Assembly (NCBI GenBank): GCA_031216915.1 | Contig: CM062289.1 | Coordinates: forward strand, 26,493,533-26,557,532 | Direction of reading: 5' to 3' | DNA: 64,000 nucleotides | Origin: Pictodentalium vernedei | Taxonomy: Eukaryota; Mollusca; Scaphopoda; Dentaliida; Dentaliidae | Notes under the pieces: model-generated | What the model was told of the DNA's origin: nothing | Databases searched by the model: none | The model's input: only the letters and a program-made list of their open reading frames with translations | In this document: piece by piece, positions 34,306-45,321 of the stretch | How positions within the stretch are numbered: position 1 is the first letter of the stretch | How the letters are laid out: the number at the start of each line of letters is the position of its first letter | Made by a program: the position numbers and the translations under genes

Positions 34306-34494
34306 TGTGCAAAAGAGCCGCCACGTAATCTCCACTATCGCTTCAAATGTCATTTTTTATTAATTTTACGACTGAATGTGTGTTATCTTGTTAGAGTGGA
34401 TACGTCCAATCTTATTCATCAGAAAACTTTAGGGTGAGTTGTTATCTTCAGAAAGTCGACTATAAAGTATTGTATGAAATTCAAATCTCCCCAG

Positions 34495-34585
34495 GATTCG
34501 ATTTTTTCGAAAAAATCGAGATGGTTTCGAATCGAATCGAAGTGACAAGATTCGAAATCGAATCGAATCTCGAAGATTCGCCGAA
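34495..34585. repeat. TTCGAA-rich patch
   Basis: Overlapping short palindromes such as TTTTTTCGAAAAAA and GATTCGAAATCGAATCGAAT. Low-complexity foldback DNA. Confidence 0.6.
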
Positions 34586-34660
34586 CCCAAATAGTAAATA
34601 CGGAAGAATGGAGACTCCACAGCTGCAGTTTTATGACTCCGCCGTCTCGTTCCACCGTTA

Positions 34661-35624
34661 AGGGCCTATATAAGTAATGGAATTTTGTTTATTTTGAAAT
34701 TCTCACCTCTCATATTCCTTAAATTCGGATTAAATATCCACAAATTATACATCAAAATGAAGGTTGGGGTGTATAGAACACGAAACACATAGGTAATCAA
34801 CTCGTAGAGCCGACTGTAGGCACCACTGGTTCCTGGAAGTCTGCTACCGTATTCGCACCAGAACTGATAATAAAATAATATTTCATCAGAACAACTTGTG
34901 GCCAAATGTGCTTCATATATCCAAGAACAAAGCTAGGCATTCAAAACACTTTCGAATACAGCGATAGGTCTGCATTTTGGAAAAGGACATCACTGTCTGC
35001 ATTTTGTATTGAAGATGGTTTCCATACTCGACAGACATGCGCAAATCACTCGTTACCACGAATTTCCATCAAAAAACAAAATCGTAATTCTAAGAAATTT
35101 CAACAGGTATTATGATATCTTGCATTGAATATGGCAACTGTGCAATCTCTATCTAATAACAGTATACTGTATGAAGGCGATCTTTTTCATTATTTGATTT
35201 TAGACGGCGTTGTTTTTACATGCTTTTTCTGTCCGATGACGTCGGCCGGAAATCGAAAGTATACCCATACGTAAACAAAAGCAAAGGCGTTGGAATTTTC
35301 CCCAATGCAGATCTGTCGCCGTGTTTTGAAGAATTTTGTCCCCCTAGCTTTGTTCTTGGATATGTAAAGCACATTTGGCCACAAGTTGTTTTCGTGAAAT
35401 ATTATTAAAATTATCAGTTCTGATGCGAATACGGTCGCAGACTTCCAGGAACCAGTGGTGCCTACAGTCGACTCTATGAGTTGATTACACATTTGTTTCG
35501 TGTTCTATACATCCCAACCTTCATTTTGATGCACATTTTGTGTATATTTAATTTGAATTGAAGGAATATCGGAGGTGAGAATTTTCAAAATAAACGAAAT
35601 TTCATTACTTATATAGGCCCTTAA
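34661..35624. repeat. Large imperfect inverted repeat (arms about 320 bp)
   Basis: GGGCCTATATAAGTAATGGA at the left end is complemented by TTCATTACTTATATAGGCCC at the right end. Further in, GGCACCACTGGTTCCTGGAA pairs with TTCCAGGAACCAGTGGTGCC, and ATATCCAAGAACAAAGCTAG with CTAGCTTTGTTCTTGGATAT. The spacer is about 34990-35280. Both outer ends abut sequence of the tandem foldback N. Confidence 0.87.
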
Positions 35625-35631
35625 TATACAG

Positions 35632-36290
35632 AACCGCACATACGTTTGAATCGGTTAAGACGCACGAGATTGCTTTGGCCCAGTATATCCCGAGAGCCGA
35701 AGGCTCTAGTGATATCCTTGGTGTGTATGTGCGCTTCTGTATTTATCACACACCTCCCACAGGACCCTAATACTAAATACGGAAGAATGGAGACTCCCCA
35801 CATCCTCAGTTTTGTGATTACGCCGTGTAGTTCCGTCGTTAATTTTCAGAACTGCACACACGTTTAAATCGGTTAAGAATTATCGCACGAGTTTGCTTTG
35901 GCCCAGGATATCCCGAGAGCCGAAGGCTCGGTGATATCCTGGGCAAAAGCAAACGAGTTTGTGTGTATGTGCGGTTCTGTATTTATCACACACCTCCCAC
36001 AGGACCCAAATAGTAAATACGGAAAAATGGAGACTCCCCACATCCGCAGTTTTGTGATTACGTCGTGTAGTTCCGCCGTGTAGTTCCGTCGTTAATTTTC
36101 AGAACCGCACATATGTTTGAGTCGGTTAAGAATTCTCGTACGAGATTGCTTTGGCCCAGTATATCCCGAGAGCTGAAGGCTCGAGTGATATCCTGGGCCA
36201 AAGCAAACGAGTTTGTATGTATGTGCAGTTCTGTATTTATCACACACCTCGCATGTAACAACCAGTCTTCACGAAAATTTGAACTAAAAG
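35632..36290. repeat. Tandem foldback N, three copies
   Basis: CAGAACCGCACATACGTTTG and relatives begin units near 35632, 35852 and 36102. Each holds a core of the form GCCCAGGATATCCCGAGAGC with its inverse (best in unit 2, GGCTCGGTGATATCCTGGGC) and then GGAGACTCCCCACATCC. A fourth fragment (AATAGTAAATACGGAAGAAT) is at 34588 beyond the large inverted repeat. Confidence 0.87.
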
Positions 36291-36299
36291 CACTTTTTA

Positions 36300-37505
36300 A
36301 CTGAATAATTGCTGCTTCCTTCATTGCCAACAATATATCACTGCTAGTTGGCGGGGGTACCAACACAAATTTGCTTTTTAATTTTTACGGCATTCAATTG
36401 GTCGAAACCAATTGACACCGATCAGTGTCACGGTCACGATGATCGAACTTCAAATATTGACTAAACTGCGGGGAATAACACAACAAAATGTTTTTAAATA
36501 GCTAATAAGTTTAGCACACTCCATCATTATATGACAAGTTGTGGAAAATATTTGTCAACGAATAAGCAGTCAGGATGTTAATTTTATTTGGTAAAGTTTT
36601 GGCTCGAATCTCATTGTTTGAATATCCCGTATAAACAAATCTAAATGAGGAACTTGGAATTTCCAAGTGATCTCGACTCCGGTGCATTCGACCAGTGATT
36701 GACGTGATTTATTTAGACGGGTTCCTTCTCTGTTTACGTTTGAAACGAAATCGAACGTGTTTTGTATCACCACATGTACGATACAGCTTTGTTTTTATTG
36801 TACAGGTAGAACAGTAGAAATCCCGTGTTTTACCTTAATAGGTGTGTTATAAATGTTACTATCTCGATGTTATAGAGGCGAGATAAATATTTCTTGATTT
36901 TCGAATATCGAAAACAGGGGCGGCGGAACGATTTTCAAAGTGTGTGTGTGTGGGGGGGGGGGGGGGGGGGGGGGCTGGATCGGGCGATCGATTGTCGTCG
37001 GTACCATGGTCGCCCCGTGCTAAGAAAATTTTAAATTCCAGGGTCCCCAAACCGCCATTTCCATCCTGAGCGGATATTTTGAGATTTTTCAGATGTATTT
37101 GAAAGATTTCACACTTTGAGAGCCGTTAAAAAATAGTCGAGATTTTCATACCTACGCCAATGCTTTTCTCTCTCGGATTGACAAGCAGCCTTCATCTCAT
37201 GTATGGAGGATACTGAGACATTGAAAAATGTTGTATGCTAGTCACAATTTGTGACAAACATCAAACACTGAAAACTTATACCAGTACGAGAGAAACGCAG
37301 CTGGCGAAAGTATGGGGGAGGCTCTGGGTCCGCCCCTTGTTTCACCAGTCATTGGTTGTGTTAAAATATATGCGTACAAAAAAACATGGCCCGGCCAAAA
37401 AAGTGTGTGTGGGGGGGGGGGGGGGGAGGCTGACCTGCCTCTCCGCCGCCTATGCTATAACTAGAGCCCGAACGAATAACTGTACGACTTTGTGAGTGAA
37501 GGGAT
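36300..37505. other. Unassigned stretch with G runs
   Basis: G runs at about 36952-36974 and 37410-37426. No repeat family or gene recognised. Confidence 0.45.
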
Positions 37506-37511
37506 ATCACA

Positions 37512-37762
37512 TTAACCCTTCACCCAACGAATCGGCCTCATCCGCCCGCGTAAATTGCAAATTCAGCAGTTGAAAAAATATTATTTTTCCAAAAGTTTTA
37601 ACAAAACCATATCATGTGACCCCTCGCTGGAACGAGCTCGTCGAGCTCGTTCCAACGAGGGGGTCACATGATATGGTTTTGTTGAAATTCTTTGAAAAAT
37701 TTGAAAAAATGATATTTAAAATAATAAATTTTGATATCGTCTGCGTTGGGTCAAGGGTTAAC
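37512..37762. mobile_element. Family B' foldback element, best copy
   Basis: TTAACCCTTCACCCAACGAA to TGGGTCAAGGGTTAAC. The core CGCTGGAACGAGCTCGTCGA / CGAGCTCGTTCCAACG is flanked by CATATCATGTGACC and GGTCACATGATATG. It shares the GAACGAGCTCG centre with B but differs in arms. Confidence 0.9.
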
Positions 37763-38460
37763 TCATCGGTAGTCAGCGCGCAACTCCGTGGCAAGTTGGT
37801 AAACAAACAGCCCATAACAGTACCCAATTCCTTATGGAATTAGACTGGAGCCCTGATAGCTTGGTATGCGATGTTTCTTTTTTGTCATGCTAGAAAAGCT
37901 CCCCAGTGGTGAAGTTTTTATATGTTTGTTTGGCAATCTAAATTTAGTGGCCATCCATTCCATCGACTGGAAGCTGTTTAAGTAATTTACTCAATATACA
38001 ATGTGAATGTATACACAAATATATAATTTACAAAAACATATTTATAAATAGTTTCTGATATTTTAACAGACCTTGTACCATCGACGGGATGTTTTTAATA
38101 AGCATTTTCACAAATTACTGCTGGATTAGTTAATTATTGAGCGCCATCGAGTGGTCTGCGTTATCAGATTTCATGAACATGTTAACTCATGGAACACCTA
38201 AATATATTTGAAATATGGATCATATGATTTGAACCACTATGTGCGCCCTACAGAGGCATGGCTGCCAATGCTGGGTTATTACAGAAAATTTGATATACAT
38301 TTACCCGAATGATCATTTTACGAAATACTTGGTCTTGGTTGCGTAAAAATGGGTGCAACGCTACTGCTCGTTTGGCCGAGAGCGCGGTGGTCTTTCTGGT
38401 TGACTTATTGGTTTTCAGATCGAAAGAACGTAGGTTCGATCCTTACCGGAATCACCTGCA
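37763..38460. other. Unassigned stretch
   Basis: No repeat recognised until the tRNA-like segment near 38368. Confidence 0.4.
38368..38458 (+). other. tRNA-like segment (pseudo-tRNA or SINE head)
   Basis: TTTGGCCGAGAGCGCGGTGG resembles an A box with D-arm, and GTAGGTTCGATCCTTACCGG resembles a B box with T-arm. The spacing is that of a long variable-arm tRNA. No acceptor stem pairing could be shown, so a functional tRNA gene is not claimed. Confidence 0.35.
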
Positions 38461-38666
38461 TTGTCTTTTTTTTACCCAAGAACAAAATTTTATTATACGC
38501 CTGTTCTACAGCAACACAAAACCATGCGGAAAATGAAAATCTGTTTTTATGTACGGAACGGAAATCGTTGACGGACTATTTTTTTAAATAGAAGCGAAAT
38601 TTCACTGGAATTTTCTATGAATCGTGCAACGCAATTACAGTTTGAATCGCTAGCGATAGCTGAAAA

Positions 38667-38743
38667 TCGTCCCATGAGTTCCAATGTGTTCTATGTGCCA
38701 GTAGGCACATACATGTTAGAATAGACTGGAACTCAGGGGACGA
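38667..38743. mobile_element. Palindromic element H, copy 4 (single loop unit)
   Basis: TCGTCCCATGAGTTCCAATG pairs with the inverse ending ACTCAGGGGACGA. The loop is GCCAGTAGGCAC with a small ATACATG addition. It is the unexpanded counterpart of 47727-48129. Confidence 0.87.
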
Positions 38744-38874
38744 AATGGTAACACAGTTTCCCCTCGCAATTTGGTTGGCGATAAAGTGTGTTCTTTTTGT
38801 TGATAGTTGTCAAATGAATTGCTGAGTGTCCTTCTAATAATTGTTTTTTATAGACATGAAGGCGTGTAATAAAC

Positions 38875-39029
38875 ACAGAACGACACACGCGTGTGAATGG
38901 GTTAATCGATATGGCAATTGTGCCATCGCGGAAGGATATAATTCGAGGCCTACGGCCTCTCGTTTTCTCCGTCCGCGCTGGCACTAGTGCCATATCGATT
39001 AACACATTCACACGCGTGTGTCGTTTTGT
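38875..39029. repeat. Palindrome I, copy 1
   Basis: ACGACACACGCGTGTGAATG, GGTTAATCGATATGGCA and GAGGCC pair with GGCCTC, TGCCATATCGATTAA and ACACGCGTGTGTCGT. Copy 2 is at 47441. Confidence 0.85.
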
Positions 39030-39089
39030 ATATCCACTGTCCAGATTAGCACACGATTTGAGGTCTGCTAAGGCGTACACCACGCTTAA

Positions 39090-39265
39090 GGTACACCTTC
39101 TTTAAATCAATGCCAACCCTGCTAGGATCATTTCAATGCCAACCCTGCTAGGATCATTTTAGTAAGCTGTCAGGTTGGGTTTTTTTCCTGTTCTTGTGCT
39201 CCCCTTACCGTAAAACCGAATCCTCGCTGTTGAAGGTATCGTTTGACCTCATTCAACAAGCAAAC
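39090..39265 (+). mobile_element. SINE 3' fragment
   Basis: Blocks CAACCCTGCTAGGATCATTT (duplicated), CCGTAAAACCGAATCCTCG and GTTGAAGGTATCGTTTGACC match the 3' part of the SINE body, heavily diverged. Family A copy 15 follows directly. Confidence 0.55.
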
Positions 39266-39268
39266 ATA

Positions 39269-39582
39269 CAGTTAAAACTAGAAGTCCTGTCATGAAATGC
39301 GCACAAATAGCACGTTGATCTGCGCGTTAATCTACGCGTTATGACCCAAGTAAAGCTATCAAATTCTGTACATATGGCCTGTGCACAAGCAATGTTTCAG
39401 CCAATGGACCTCCGGGTAACCCGGAGGTCCATTGGCAGAAACATTGCCTGTGTTTGCTATGAGTGACCCGCAGAACCTGCCGTGCTTTGGATGCCATTCG
39501 ATATGGCAATTGCGCGCAATTCCTACGCGCAATTAAGCCTAGATAAGCGCACAGTTCGTGACAGGACTTCTAGTTTTAACTG
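39269..39582. mobile_element. Family A MITE, copy 15
   Basis: 314 bp, TA-flanked (39267-39268 and 39583-39584), core stem perfect. It is among the best-preserved copies. Confidence 0.93.
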
Positions 39583-39589
39583 TATTGAT

Positions 39590-40340
39590 CGAACTATCAT
39601 GGGTTTTGTAATATGCGGCATGGTCCTATCTAACCGACAAGTCAGCCTTCTGCGTTGATTTCTTTCTCGGTGTTGAAAAGTTCCTGCTTCAGAAACCCCA
39701 TATTTTATGCGGTCACTTGCAGGAGGTCAACATCTATCATTAAGATGCAAAGTAATCCATTAGGTTTTGAAGTACAGAATATTTTTACGCCGATTGTATG
39801 TACATATCAGAAATATTTATATTGAAAATATGGGCGGACGTGTCTATTTAACAGTAAGTATTCGAGTACTGCCTTTTCTGTTATGCAAAGAAACGTTCCT
39901 GATTCACGGGTTCAACTACTGGATAATTACCAATGTCTACAAAACAGTTGTTCTAACAAGCTAGTGATCAGTTACATGTGTACTGATTAATAGACTCTTC
40001 TAAATTCAGTTTAATATATTTACAATTGAAAATATACTGACTGCAATAAAAAAGGAGAAAAGTAAACCGTTTTGTGAATATTTTCAGCGATTAAAAACAT
40101 TTTTGAAGAGACAATAACTACACCATAAAACTGAATAACATTCTTGTTCACTTGAATAACGTCCGCATACAAATTTTACGTGGGACGTTCGGGAAGTGGC
40201 CGGATACGGCACTATTATCTCATATGAAATCTCACGTGACTTTCCCTTCCTCAGATTGGCTGAGCGATTTTATATTATTTCCGATAATTTGAACTATCGA
40301 GGGTTCTAAAAATAATCGTGCACTATTCCCGTGACCTATA
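39590..40340. other. Unassigned stretch
   Basis: No repeat or gene recognised. Confidence 0.4.
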
Positions 40341-40345
40341 CACTT

Positions 40346-40540
40346 TCTAAAAATAGCTGAGGAATATTCTAGGATGTGCGACTGACAGAACACAAGGTAT
40401 TTCCTCCGGAATTCTGTTTCGTTATTTTCAAGTTCAAGAACGAAAATACTTGTCTTGGGCAAGATCCCTGACAACTCGCAGTAGCCTTAGGGTTCAAATC
40501 CTGGTGGGCAGCAAGATTCTGCCTCGGTTTGTTCGATATA
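40346..40540 (+). repeat. Repeat Y, copy 1, with B-box-like motif
   Basis: AAAAATAGCTGAGGAATATT, GGTATTTCCTCCGGAATTCT and GGGTTCAAATCCTGGTGGG recur at 42504-42670. This copy has about 35 extra bases (CTTGTCTTGGGCAAGATCCC) absent there. GGTTCAAATCC fits a pol III B box, so this may be a tRNA-derived SINE. Confidence 0.75.
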
Positions 40541-40544
40541 ATAT

Positions 40545-40745
40545 AATAATTATCACACGGCATGGCGTTGACCATGCCAAATGATATACATGTATTATAA
40601 ATATCTCACGGCGTGGGGTTGACTATACCAAAATTGTGGTCTTCGAGGAAGAATAGCCCACACACCTTCGCTACATGGACTATTCTTTCCCAAGGACCAC
40701 TATTTTGGCATTGCCAACCCCCACGCCGTGCGATGTTTATAATTA
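40545..40745. repeat. Imperfect inverted repeat
   Basis: CACGGCGTGGGGTTGAC and CCAAAATTGTGGTC pair with GGACCACTATTTTGG and CCAACCCCCACGCCGTG. A partial extra copy (CACGGCATGGCGTTGACCAT) precedes it. Confidence 0.75.
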
Positions 40746-41029
40746 TCATTCAGTTTTGTAATATGTGAATCGGACCAGCCCTCAAAATTATTAACCACGG
40801 CAATCGGCAATACCGCTGTGAAGAACGTATCGGATTCTCGTACAGCAAAGGCCAAACTAAGATATCAAACTGTTTAATGTGCAAACTGAGAACAAAAATG
40901 GTTAACTATCTATCTCTTATCGCAACATTGGTAACGTTCTCATCACGAACAGAGTGTAACTTTCCTGCGCACACTGATGTCGAAAAATCAAACTTTTCAA
41001 GAAGCAAATTTTTGATTTTCCACAATGCA

Positions 41030-41150
41030 ACTTGAAATATACCCAATTCAGTCTCGTTTGATAGCGCTCAATTAAATTGGTTAAATTTCTAGTTACCTTA
41101 TGGGGAAATGTTTGGCATGAGCACATCCTAAACTGTTACAGGATCAAGGC
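41030..41150. mobile_element. Foldback element S, copy 3 (degraded)
   Basis: CCAATTCAGTCTCGTTTGAT and AAATTGGTTAAATTTCTAGTT correspond to the core region of S copy 2, but the hairpin centre is largely lost. Confidence 0.55.
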
Positions 41151-41152
41151 TA

Positions 41153-41466
41153 CAGTTAAAACTAAAAGTCATGTCACGAACTGTGCGCTTATCTAGGCTT
41201 AATTGCGCGTAGGAATTGCGCGCAATTGCCATATCGAATGGCATCCAAAGCACGGCGGGTTCTCCGGGTCACCCATAGCAAACACAGGCAATGTCTCTGC
41301 CAATGGACCTCCGGGTTACCCGGAGGTCCATTGGCTGAAACATTGCTTGTGCACAGGTCACATGTACAGAATTTGATGGTCTCACTATGGCCATAACGCG
41401 TAGATTAAAGCACAGATCGACGTGCTATTTGTGCGCATGTCATGACAGGACTTCTAGTTTCAACCG
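41153..41466. mobile_element. Family A MITE, copy 16
   Basis: Left CAGTTAAAACTAAAAGTCAT and right CTAGTTTCAACCG, so the last terminal bases have changed. Core stem perfect. Confidence 0.88.
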
Positions 41467-41524
41467 AACCTTGAGTGGGCCTCTACACAATAAACATAGT
41501 GAACGACTTGGACTTTCAAGACTG

Positions 41525-41760
41525 TGCTTGCTGCGTTGTGTCCTTTGGGAAAGGCACTTCATCCCGATTGCCGACATGTGGGCACGGTGGCGCTGTGTAC
41601 TAAGGCGTACTGCACGCCGATGGTTCACTTGTCTTCAACCAATACTAACTCTGCTTGTGTGGCGTTAGTATATTGGGGATTCTGGCAGCTGATCGCCATT
41701 GCTCGGTGGATCTCCGGCTTTCACCACCCGTAAAACTGCCCTACACGAAGTGACCCAGGT
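41525..41760 (+). mobile_element. SINE copy 7, headless
   Basis: Begins at GCTGCGTTGTGTCCTTTGGG and runs through TACTAAGGCGTACTGCACG to CCCGTAAAACTGCCC. The pol III head is missing, so it is 5'-truncated or diverged. Confidence 0.8.
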
Positions 41761-41994
41761 TCGTGCGTGAACATTGCACAGTTGGGTAGAATTGTGCACA
41801 AACCACGGACGAGTGTACTATTCCACCCTACCATGCAATATTCAAACATAGTCAACAAGTCGTGCACTGTTTATTATATTGCATTGCGATTTCGTTTTAC
41901 CTCACCTGACATAACGAGTACTACTAACGACCGTAACGGTTCCCAAAATTCGGTGTTATTTTTTATTATTATTTTTCAATTGGTTGCCTTATAA

Positions 41995-42140
41995 ACATAG
42001 CTGTTGATCTCTATTGAGGCGAGCTCGTTGAGCTTGATCCAGCAAGGAGTAATAAACTATTTTTTTTTTGAGGCAAAGTGTGAATTGTTTAGTAATTCAA
42101 GAAATATTTTGGCAAGTGTCGTCTGCTTTTCTGGATGATG
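41995..42140. mobile_element. Family B fragment (degraded)
   Basis: AACATAGCTGTTGATC, GAGGCGAGCTCGTTGAGCTT and AGTAATTCAAGAAATATTTT followed by GCAAGTGTCGTCTGCTTTTC match the B core and right arm. Confidence 0.6.
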
Positions 42141-42503
42141 TTCATGGGAATTTTGAGCGTGTCCCAACATAATTATGTTGACGATGGTGAATTGAGTTAA
42201 ATGCAATACACAGTGTCGGGAACACACGTTTAGCAGTTATGACGTGACACGAGAATCGCGCATATCTGTTGTTTGAATGATGAGGAATTCTGCAAGTTCA
42301 GTCATGAGAAGGTGTCATACCGTCCAAGTTTGAAACCTTATTAAAACTTGTTGAATTCTGTATTTGAAGTCAAAACACATAAATTTCAACCAGCGATTTT
42401 TGTGTCCACAGTTTCGTGTACGCATTGCTTCATTTGGCCTATTTCCCCACGAATAGATTTTAACACTTCACAGAAAACACCTGATATAAAACTTTTTCTA
42501 CAC

Positions 42504-42670
42504 ACTTTTTAAAAATAGCTGAGGAATATTCTAGGATGTGCGACTGACGGAACACAAGGTATTTCCTCCGGAATTCTGTTTCGTTATTTTCAAGTTCAAG
42601 AACGAAAATGCAGTAGCCTTAGGGTTCAAATCCTGGTGGGGAGCAAGATTCTGCCTCGGTTTGTTCGAGT
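42504..42670 (+). repeat. Repeat Y, copy 2
   Basis: Near-identical to 40346-40540 except for the missing internal segment. Followed directly by palindrome O. Confidence 0.75.
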
Positions 42671-42676
42671 TTTTCC

Positions 42677-42748
42677 CCAGTTTCTTATTCGACATTCGCT
42701 ATCAACAGATTTTATCGGTTGATAGCGAATGTCGAATAAGGAACTGGG
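42677..42748. repeat. Palindrome O, copy 1
   Basis: CTTATTCGACATTCGCTATC pairs with GATAGCGAATGTCGAATAAG, extended by CCAGTTT and AACTGG. A further copy with a duplicated left arm is at 55970-56140. Confidence 0.82.
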
Positions 42749-42970
42749 AATAAGTAACGGTTGTCACGTCCGTCAACTATGTTATTATGTGAGATTTAGT
42801 TGCAATTTACCATTCTCGTACTGGATGCATTCTGCATATATGCAGATATGGCCGGTGGCCGTTCACCTCTTAATCATTTACCCAACTTTAACATCATATA
42901 CTCCTGTGGCAACCCAAGCTCTGTTTTACGAGTAAAATAGGATCCAGTCATTAATGTATGGGGAGGAAGT

Positions 42971-43401
42971 CAGAGCCGTATTATCTATAAAGCTGACTAG
43001 GCTGAAGCCTAGGGGCCCGCAGGGACAGGGGACCCGTCAATTTGTTTTTTCTGAGGCACTGTTACCAGCGCCTTATGGCTTTAATGGTTAAAGGCACTCT
43101 ACGCCGTAGCGATACATGTACATATATATTTATCCATATATATACTCTCATAAGTATACTATATATTTATTTATATACAGTACATTATTTTAATGCTTAT
43201 TTAAATAATATGTCAAGTTGTGAGTAGACTTCTTCAGGAGACCCGCAAAATGGATACAGGGCTATGTACTGCGGCATAGTGCCTACCGTACCAGGGTCAG
43301 GCTGTCAACTGTAGTGGGGTGAAAGACTGAAGTGCCGGAGGGGGCCCCGAGGCGAAGTACCTAAAAGCCTAGGGGCCCGGCCATGGATTAATACGGCACT
43401 G
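42971..43401. mobile_element. Non-autonomous hAT element
   Basis: 431 bp, CAGAGCCGTATTATC to ATTAATACGGCACTG, flanked by the perfect 8-bp duplication GAGGAAGT (42963-42970 and 43402-43409). Both ends carry AGCCTAGGGGCCCG in inverted or near-terminal positions. No transposase. Confidence 0.92.
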
Positions 43402-43482
43402 GAGGAAGTCCTTCAAAATTGAAACATTGGTATAAACGATTGACTAAACTTCACTTTATATCGATGTTGAGGTTACGATTAC

Positions 43483-43574
43483 GTCGCCTGAGTGCCAGAA
43501 TGTTCTATGTCCCCTATGGGACTATATATTATCTCCCCTGTGGGACATAGGACATTCTAGCACTCAGCCGACGA
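43483..43574. mobile_element. Palindromic element H2, copy 1
   Basis: CGTCGCCTGAGTGCCAGAAT pairs with its inverse ending CACTCAGCCGACG. The loop contains CCCCTATGGGAC twice. It interrupts R copy 3 between GATTA and GCATTGTGCAG. Confidence 0.8.
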
Positions 43575-43627
43575 TAAGGCATTGTGCAGAAATATTTGAT
43601 CTTTCACACCAATAAATAACATCATAC

Positions 43628-43823
43628 ACGGCCAACGCTATTCACAAAAAATCCTCATTCATATCTTTTCGCCTTTTCCACCAAAACATAGCTTATGACA
43701 CCTCGTTCGAACGAGCGTTTCGAGGCCTTTCAAATGTGGATTATAAGCTGCAATTTAGAGGAAAAAATGAATTTGTTTAGTTATCCAAGAAGTCTCGCCC
43801 TCTCGTTCTGCCGGGTAAAGGCT
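43628..43823. mobile_element. Family B fragment (degraded)
   Basis: GGCCAACGCTATTCACAAAA, CAAAACATAGCTTATGACAC, CGTTCGAACGAGCG and CCGGGTAAAGGC follow the B order with many changes. Confidence 0.6.
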
Positions 43824-43887
43824 TTAGTATATGAGGAAAAAACGTGGAATCGAATTCAGTGCAACAGATTATAAACATACCGACATT

Positions 43888-43957
43888 TCGTCGCCTGAAT
43901 GCTAGAATGTTCTATGTCTCCTATGGGACACAGAACATTCTAGCACTCAGGCAACGA
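43888..43957. mobile_element. Palindromic element H2, copy 2
   Basis: TCGTCGCCTGAATGCTAGAA pairs with TTCTAGCACTCAGGCAACGA, with loop CTCCTATGGGAC (one unit). Confidence 0.82.
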
Positions 43958-44089
43958 TTTGTCATCATTAGGTTTTCTAACATTTTATCCTAAGTTTCAC
44001 ATTCATTTCTGACGTCACACTCTGTGGAAATGAAACAACTGTAGAATCTTGAGTTGTGTTAGGATTGTGGATTTATAATAAACGATATA

Positions 44090-44280
44090 AATTTTAACAA
44101 TGTGGATATATAAGAAACGCCAGTAAATTTCATTCAATGGACCACCGGGTGTCATTCGGTGGACCACTAGCTGAAAATTGGTAAATTCTCCTTGCGCTGC
44201 GCCACTCAGTAAATGGTAAACATCCCTCCAGCGGAGAAAAACTCACATTGTTTTTTTTTCAAATAATACAATCCCTCCGT
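44090..44280. repeat. Diverged A/F-like core
   Basis: TTCAATGGACCACCGGGTG and ATTCGGTGGACCACTAGC resemble the A/F hairpin with changed bases and unrelated flanks. Family uncertain. Confidence 0.4.
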
Positions 44281-44288
44281 GCTAATCA

Positions 44289-44500
44289 TTAACCTTACAC
44301 GAAAACTGACGATACAATTTTTGAATAACTAAACAGTTTTCACTTTTTATTTGACTCCAAAACATAGCTTGTGATACCTCACTGGAACAGCTCGATGAGC
44401 GTGTTCTAACGAACAGCCAAAAAACTATGTTTTAGTGGACAAAAATGAAAAATCCCTAACTTGAATGTCGACTTTCGTCAATAGCGCAGGCCTAATGTGA
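44289..44500. mobile_element. Family B fragment (degraded)
   Basis: TTTTTGAATAACTAAACAGT, CCAAAACATAGCTTGTGATA and CACTGGAACAGCTCGATGAG keep the B order. The right end (GGCCTAATGTGACAAC) is eroded. Confidence 0.6.
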
Positions 44501-44611
44501 CAACTTTCAGGACCTCTTGTCACGACGTGGTCAACGCTACACCGTTACGAATATTATATTTAACCCAGTACAACAGAACAGTAAGATAGCAGGGATTCCT
44601 TTGGGTATGTA

Positions 44612-44925
44612 AAGTTAAAACTAGAAGCCCTGTCATCAAATGCGCACAAATAACACGTCTATCTGCGCGTTAATCTGCGCGTTATGACCACAGTAAGGCC
44701 ATCAAATTCTGTACATATGGCCTGTGCACAAGCAATGTTTCAGCCAGTGGACCTCCGGGTAACCTGGAGGTCCATCGGCAGAAACATTGCCGGTGTTTAC
44801 CATGAGTAACCAGGAGAACCTGCCGTGCTTTGGATGCCATTCAATATGGCAATTGCGTGCAATTCTTTCGCTCAGTTAAGCCCAGATAAGCGCACAGTTC
44901 GTGACAGGACTTCTAGTTTTAACTG
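44612..44925. mobile_element. Family A MITE, copy 17
   Basis: 314 bp with a diverged left terminus (AAGTTAAAACTAGAAGCCCT). The core has mismatches (CCAGTGGACC against GGTCCATCGG). Confidence 0.9.
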
Positions 44926-44939
44926 TATGTCCTATGGCA

Positions 44940-45200
44940 CTTTAATTTTTCCCCAATTCGCAACCCTAAATTTCACTTTCTCAATCCTCATTCAAAAAAA
45001 AATTGGAATTGTTTTTTTCTGAGGCCTTATGACCACCCGGTTTCAGGACACCAGTTGTGTTTTAAATTTAAATTGTTTACCTAGCGAAGCTCAGAAAGGA
45101 TATGAATTCAAAGGTAAATGACTAGTTATTCTTTAATAGCATCAGAGCAGTTAATTGAGACTATAAAGACTGGGGTGAACATGATTTCATGTGACTACTT
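44940..45200. repeat. Interspersed repeat T, partial copy 3
   Basis: CTCAATCCTCATTCAAAAAA and nearby blocks resemble T at 5820 and 7000. Boundaries unclear. Confidence 0.4.
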
Positions 45201-45321
45201 GTTGTGATGCAAACGAAACATAGACTGAAATGAATGACCATTTTTGTGAATAGTGCTGGTCGTATATGATGTTATTTATTGGTGTTAAAGGTCACATATT
45301 TCTGTAAGATGGCCGATCGTA

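Larger units (their letters stand above)
38463..39029. repeat. Inverted segmental duplication, arm 1
   Basis: This segment is the reverse complement of about 47441-48325. Matching blocks include GTTCTACAGCAACACAAAAC, CATGCGGAAAATGAAAATCT, TTTCACTGGAATTTTCTATG, the H palindrome, TTGGTTGGCGATAAA, AATTGCTGAGTGTCCTT and palindrome I. It may be a composite element rather than a genomic duplication; no target duplications were identified. Confidence 0.85.
42740..43619 (+). mobile_element. Short retroelement R, copy 3, with two nested elements
   Basis: The R backbone is ACCCAAGCTCTGTTTTACGA, GTAAAATAGGATCC, GGTATAAACGATTGACTAAA, then TTTCACACCAATAAATAA. It is interrupted by a hAT element (42971-43401) and an H-like palindrome (43483-43574). 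The 5' part (42740-42900) is the inverse of 46014-46140 in R copy 4. Confidence 0.78.

Noticed and set aside
40559-40745. A miRNA precursor
   Set aside because: The inverted repeat is imperfect and long, and no expression data are available; hairpin shape alone is uninformative in a window full of foldbacks.
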